Shown: positions 21,741 to 22,690 of the stretch, piece by piece
Numbering within the stretch: position 1 is the first letter of the stretch
How the letters are laid out: every line of letters begins with the position of its first letter
Origin: DAOTXR01 sp034435375
Lineage (GTDB): Bacteria > Chloroflexota > Anaerolineae > Aggregatilineales > UBA3940
Length of the DNA stretch: 22,690 nucleotides
Reading direction: 5' to 3'
Assembly (NCBI GenBank): GCA_034435375.1
Contig: DAOTXR010000035.1
Coordinates: 1 to 22,690 of the forward strand
Made by a program: the position numbers and the translations under genes
The notes under the pieces: generated by a model
What the model saw: only the letters and a program-made list of their open reading frames with translations
Database searches by the model: none
Told to the model about the DNA's origin: nothing

Positions 21741-22532
21741 ATGTCCGATCAACTCTCCCGCCGTCACTTTTTAGCTGCCTCGGCGCTGACTGGGGCAAGC
21801 CTGCTGCTGCCAGAGCGTCTCCTGACAGTCGGAGCTGCCTCGCGGCGTTATGTCTACTGCCCGATCTTGATGTACCACTACGTCAGCACACCGCCTGAGG
21901 ACGCCGATCGCTATCGTCTCGACCTGAGCGTCACGCCGGAGCAGTTTGCCGAGCAGGTGGCCTACTTCAGAGGGGCAGGCTTCACAGGGGTGACCATGGC
22001 CCAACTTGTCGCTGCGCTGTTCGATGGCGCAGACTTTCCCGAAAGGCCAGTCATCTTTACTTTTGACGACGGGTACGCCGACGCTTACCAATATGCTGCA
22101 CCCATCCTGGCCGATCAAGGTATGGTCGGCGTCTTTTTCGTCGTGACCAGCTTCGTGGAACAGCCCGGCTATCTGACCTGGCGGCAGGTGATCGCGATGC
22201 GGGACGCCGGGATGGAAATCGGCAGCCACTCGGCTACCCATCCCGACCTCTCGACCCTGGATCGCGCCAGGCAGTTAGAGGAGATCGAGAGCGCAGCAGC
22301 AACGCTGGAAGCTGCCCTGGGCACACGCCCCGCGTTCTTTTGCCATCCACTGGGTCGATACACTCGCACAACCCTGCGTCTGCTGAAGCAGACGGGGCAT
22401 CTGGCTGCGGTCACCACAGCCGATGGGACCATGCAGTACAGCCGCTATCCTTACACCATGAAACGGGTACGGGTGCGGGGCAGCACAACGCTCAACGAGC
22501 TGGGGTGGCTGGTCAACCGCGAGGCATGGTAA
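21741..22532 (+). CDS. Tat-exported polysaccharide deacetylase (NodB domain)
   Basis: A 263-aa exported protein with a twin-arginine signal, SRRHFLAASALTGASLLLP (6-24). The NodB/CE4 domain begins PILMYHYVS (41-49). Motif 1 is TFDDGY (D109 base, D110 metal) and motif 2 is HSATH (H163, H167 metal). A third motif, PAFFCHPLGRYTRTTLRLL, is present in altered form. CE4 enzymes remove N- or O-acetyl groups from peptidoglycan, chitin-like or xylan polymers; the substrate here is unknown. It starts 63 bases after the glycerate kinase gene, probably in the same transcript. The SD is weak (GAGGGAC about 12 bases from the ATG), so translation may be low. Confidence 0.88.
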   Translation: MSDQLSRRHFLAASALTGASLLLPERLLTVGAASRRYVYCPILMYHYVSTPPEDADRYRLDLSVTPEQFAEQVAYFRGAGFTGVTMAQLVAALFDGADFPERPVIFTFDDGYADAYQYAAPILADQGMVGVFFVVTSFVEQPGYLTWRQVIAMRDAGMEIGSHSATHPDLSTLDRARQLEEIESAAATLEAALGTRPAFFCHPLGRYTRTTLRLLKQTGHLAAVTTADGTMQYSRYPYTMKRVRVRGSTTLNELGWLVNREAW

Positions 22533-22540
22533 GCAATGGA

Positions 22541-22556
22541 GTGCGGTTTCCCGCAC
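22541..22556. terminator. Small hairpin between the deacetylase and 5S rRNA genes
   Basis: GTGCGG (22541-22546), TTTC loop, CCGCAC (22551-22556), just after the deacetylase stop. On the opposite strand the loop is GAAA, a stable tetraloop, so this may stop transcription from both sides. Neither side has a strong T-run. Confidence 0.45.
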
Positions 22557-22589
22557 CGTTGTTGAATGGGGAGTGCAAAAGAAAGGTCT

Positions 22590-22690
22590 TCTGGCGATGG
22601 CCGGCTCTCCCACCCCGTTGCCAGGGCAGTACCAGAGGCGCTGACGGGCTTAACGACCGGGTTCGGGAAGGGACCGGGTGTGGCCCCGTC
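22590..22690 (-). rRNA. rrf: 5S ribosomal RNA (partial; 5' end outside window)
   Basis: Read on the minus strand, the segment contains the 5S hallmarks: CCACACCCGG, TTCCCGAACCCGG, GTTAAGCCCGTCAGCGCC, GGTACTGCC and the 3' part GGGTGGGAGAGCCGGCC then ATCGCCAG. About 100 of some 115-118 bases are present; the missing 5' bases lie beyond 22690. The RNA 3' end falls near 22590, followed by GACCTTTCTTTT, which may take part in termination. It is probably the last gene of an rRNA operon lying to the right of the window. Confidence 0.93.

Noticed and set aside
1..22690. Search for tRNA genes, transposases, integrases, toxin-antitoxin or defence genes
   Set aside because: No T-loop/acceptor combinations, DDE or tyrosine recombinase motifs, or small paired genes of known defence type were seen.

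Overview
The window looks like chromosomal DNA from a high-GC member of the Chloroflexota, probably Anaerolineae-like. The evidence is indirect. Five lipoproteins carry the Pro/Thr/Ala-rich linkers after the lipobox that are common in that phylum. DUF3048 lipoproteins occur in tandem, and single-PAS, VWA-FHA and NmrA-like proteins of the kind common there are present. Shine-Dalgarno (SD) sites are ordinary GGAGG/AAGGAG types. There are no phage, plasmid, transposase, CRISPR or tRNA genes.

Layout, left to right. (1) Positions 1-1463: gcvT on the + strand, bracketed by two inverted copies of a ~100-bp hairpin-rich repeat. (2) 1540-6173, all minus strand: three consecutive paralogous DUF3048 lipoproteins, then a DUF6125 protein and a 7Fe-type ferredoxin whose start overlaps the DUF6125 stop. 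This run probably starts from a TGGTATAAT extended -10 followed by a 21-bp dyad. A short pyrophosphatase-like gene lies upstream on the same strand. (3) 6690-9605: a divergent promoter region, a single-PAS protein, a small Cys-containing hypothetical protein with a good terminator, and a VWA-FHA protein. (4) 9771-12536: a GNAT/YghO-like protein, a receiver-only response regulator and an NmrA-like Rossmann protein that seems to lack a normal start codon. (5) 12527-15687, minus strand: a GAF-histidine kinase and a lipid-anchored HtrA-type protease, separated by a 440-bp non-coding spacer with several dyads. (6) 15877-19066: an FG-GAP-like lipoprotein with a predicted leaderless mRNA, a small hypothetical protein and an M20 carboxypeptidase. 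(7) 19175-20107, minus: a SUMF1-fold lipoprotein lacking the catalytic cysteines. (8) 20331-22532: a MOFRL-type glycerate 2-kinase with an operator-like palindrome over its -10, then a Tat-exported polysaccharide deacetylase. (9) 22590-22690: a 5S rRNA on the minus strand, cut by the window edge.

Functionally the region mixes one-carbon/C3 metabolism (gcvT, glycerate kinase), envelope functions (lipoproteins, HtrA, deacetylase) and signalling (histidine kinase, receiver, PAS, FHA). I see no single known defence or mobile system. The most useful leads are regulatory dyads at several promoters, the gcvT-flanking repeat, the coupled DUF6125-ferredoxin pair, and the start-codon anomaly at 11613.
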